Part shown: positions 62,770 to 64,000 of the stretch, piece by piece
Numbering within the stretch: the first letter of the stretch is position 1
Layout: every line of letters starts with the position of its first letter
DNA from: Lutjanus erythropterus
Lineage: Eukaryota > Chordata > Actinopteri > Lutjaniformes > Lutjanidae
Length of the DNA stretch: 64,000 nt
Direction of reading: 5' to 3'
Assembly: GCA_020091685.1 (NCBI GenBank)
Contig: CM034607.1
Span: forward strand, 6,817,465 to 6,881,464
The notes under the pieces: model-generated
Seen by the model: the letters and a program-made list of their open reading frames with translations, nothing else
What the model was told of the DNA's origin: nothing
Databases searched by the model: none
Program-made: the position numbers and the translations under genes

Positions 62770-64000
62770 ATGACGCACGAGTGGTTATTTTTTACCGTAC
62801 TCTCAGCACAACTGGGTAGTTGAGTATTTGTGCCCCAAAAGCAGAATTACATGTGAAATGACAACCAGTAAAATTTTTATCCTTTTTTTTTCTTCTTGCT
62901 TTTGTATTTTTACTGGCTGTAAATTTAGTTCATAACATTGAAAAGTTCAAGGCCGAGAGTAGTGATTTTAACAGCCCTCTGAGTCACTGAACTCAGTTTG
63001 GATCACATCCAAAGGCTACTGTCCTACAATGAGAAGAGATTTACCTTAGAGTTGTCATGCAGGGTCATTACATAATACTGTAAGCCCCGATGTGGAGCCT
63101 CTGTGGACAACACAGCTTTCTAAGTCTTTTTGGTTAAATTAATGTGTAAAATATATCATAAAAATGTCAAAATATTTGCAGATAATATTGCTTTTGTCCC
63201 AATGAAATGCTTAGACAAGATATAATTCACCATGCACAGGTTGGAAAGAATCTTACTTTTGAACCACTAGGGAGCAGTGTTTTCCTTAAAGTGTAAAGAA
63301 AGTATTTAGAGGGTTCAGTGTTATCCTGTAGTTCTGTACAATGAGTACCTGCACTAATCCTGTAAATCTGGTGGAAAGTAGTAGAAGATGGCCTTTGAGG
63401 AAATTGAAGGAAGTGTTTTTATCTCAGTTTTAGATGAGTGTTGGCCCATATTTATCTAATTTCTAAAACATCACTTGAAAATGCTCAAAAGAGTTAAACT
63501 GGAAGACAGTGGTTCTGAAGGGACTATTACACACATCAGTCGAGTAACTTCAACTTAGTACAGTTAAGTGCTATGTACAGGGCAGGTTTAGCCAATCAGA
63601 TGCAAGTAATTTGTCTCTGTCACTCTAGACTTCCATTCATTTTTTTCCCAAAGTTAGGTTGTGAAGGGGCTTGACTTTAGCTCTCTATAGGAATTTGGAT
63701 GCAATCAGGAAGAACATCATGCAGGGAGAAAAGTATGCTGATAGTAATATCACAATGACAAGTAAATATGCATGAAAGGGATTGTAAAAAAAAAAAAATC
63801 ATGCTACAACAGCTTTATTCTTGTTTGCTTGAGGATCACCTTTACAAATTGCTGATGCCTGAACGAAATATAAGCCCCAGTCTTTTGACAACAATGTGAC
63901 GATTATGGAACAAAACCCAGAACAAGAGGCTCCTTCTGGTGTAAAACCCTCTCCAACTGTGGAAATCTGGCTGCACTTTTTAAACCAAAATCTAAAAAAA
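62770..64000. other. Intergenic after nudc, no gene seen
   Basis: Non-coding, AT-rich, with short A/T runs (for example 63787-63799). No exon of a further gene can be supported before the window ends. Confidence 0.55.

Overview
The window is vertebrate nuclear DNA, almost certainly from a percomorph-like teleost fish. The coding exons are short and separated by GT-AG introns. The intergenic DNA is AT-rich and full of dispersed repeats whose phrases recur across fish genomes. Four spliced protein-coding genes can be reconstructed from splice sites, reading phase and remembered family sequence: zdhhc18 (minus), kdf1 (plus), nr0b2/SHP (minus) and nudc (plus). I found no bacterial, viral or plasmid gene, no CRISPR array, and no tRNA or rRNA gene.

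Layout. Positions 1-19587 hold no supportable gene. They carry repeats: a high-copy fish repeat at the left edge, several fold-back (MITE-like) elements, degenerate tandem repeats and TG microsatellites. zdhhc18 runs leftward from 37634 to 19588 in nine coding exons. A short form would stop at 27718 by reading through the exon-8 donor. kdf1 (40504-45691, coding) lies head-to-head with zdhhc18. nr0b2 (51427-49056) has two coding exons and ends tail-to-tail with kdf1. nudc (54010-62486) has nine coding exons and lies head-to-head with nr0b2. After nudc the sequence to 64000 shows no gene.

The four genes do not form a pathway. Zdhhc18 is a Golgi-type protein S-acyltransferase, Kdf1 acts in epidermal differentiation, Nr0b2 is a DNA-binding-domain-less nuclear receptor corepressor, and NudC is a dynein/Hsp90-linked co-chaperone. 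They belong together as a conserved block: the same four genes lie close together on human 1p36.11, where SFN, GPN2 and GPATCH3 sit between ZDHHC18 and NR0B2 and KDF1 lies beyond NUDC. The fish order differs, with kdf1 between zdhhc18 and nr0b2.

No new biological system was found. The items most worth a second look are the dual C-termini of zdhhc18, its apparent GC-AG intron, a four-copy ~310-360-bp satellite-like array beside zdhhc18 exon 1, a fold-back element built from internal repeats, and a decayed zinc-finger fragment inside zdhhc18's last intron. Gene identities rest on remembered family sequences, not on a search.
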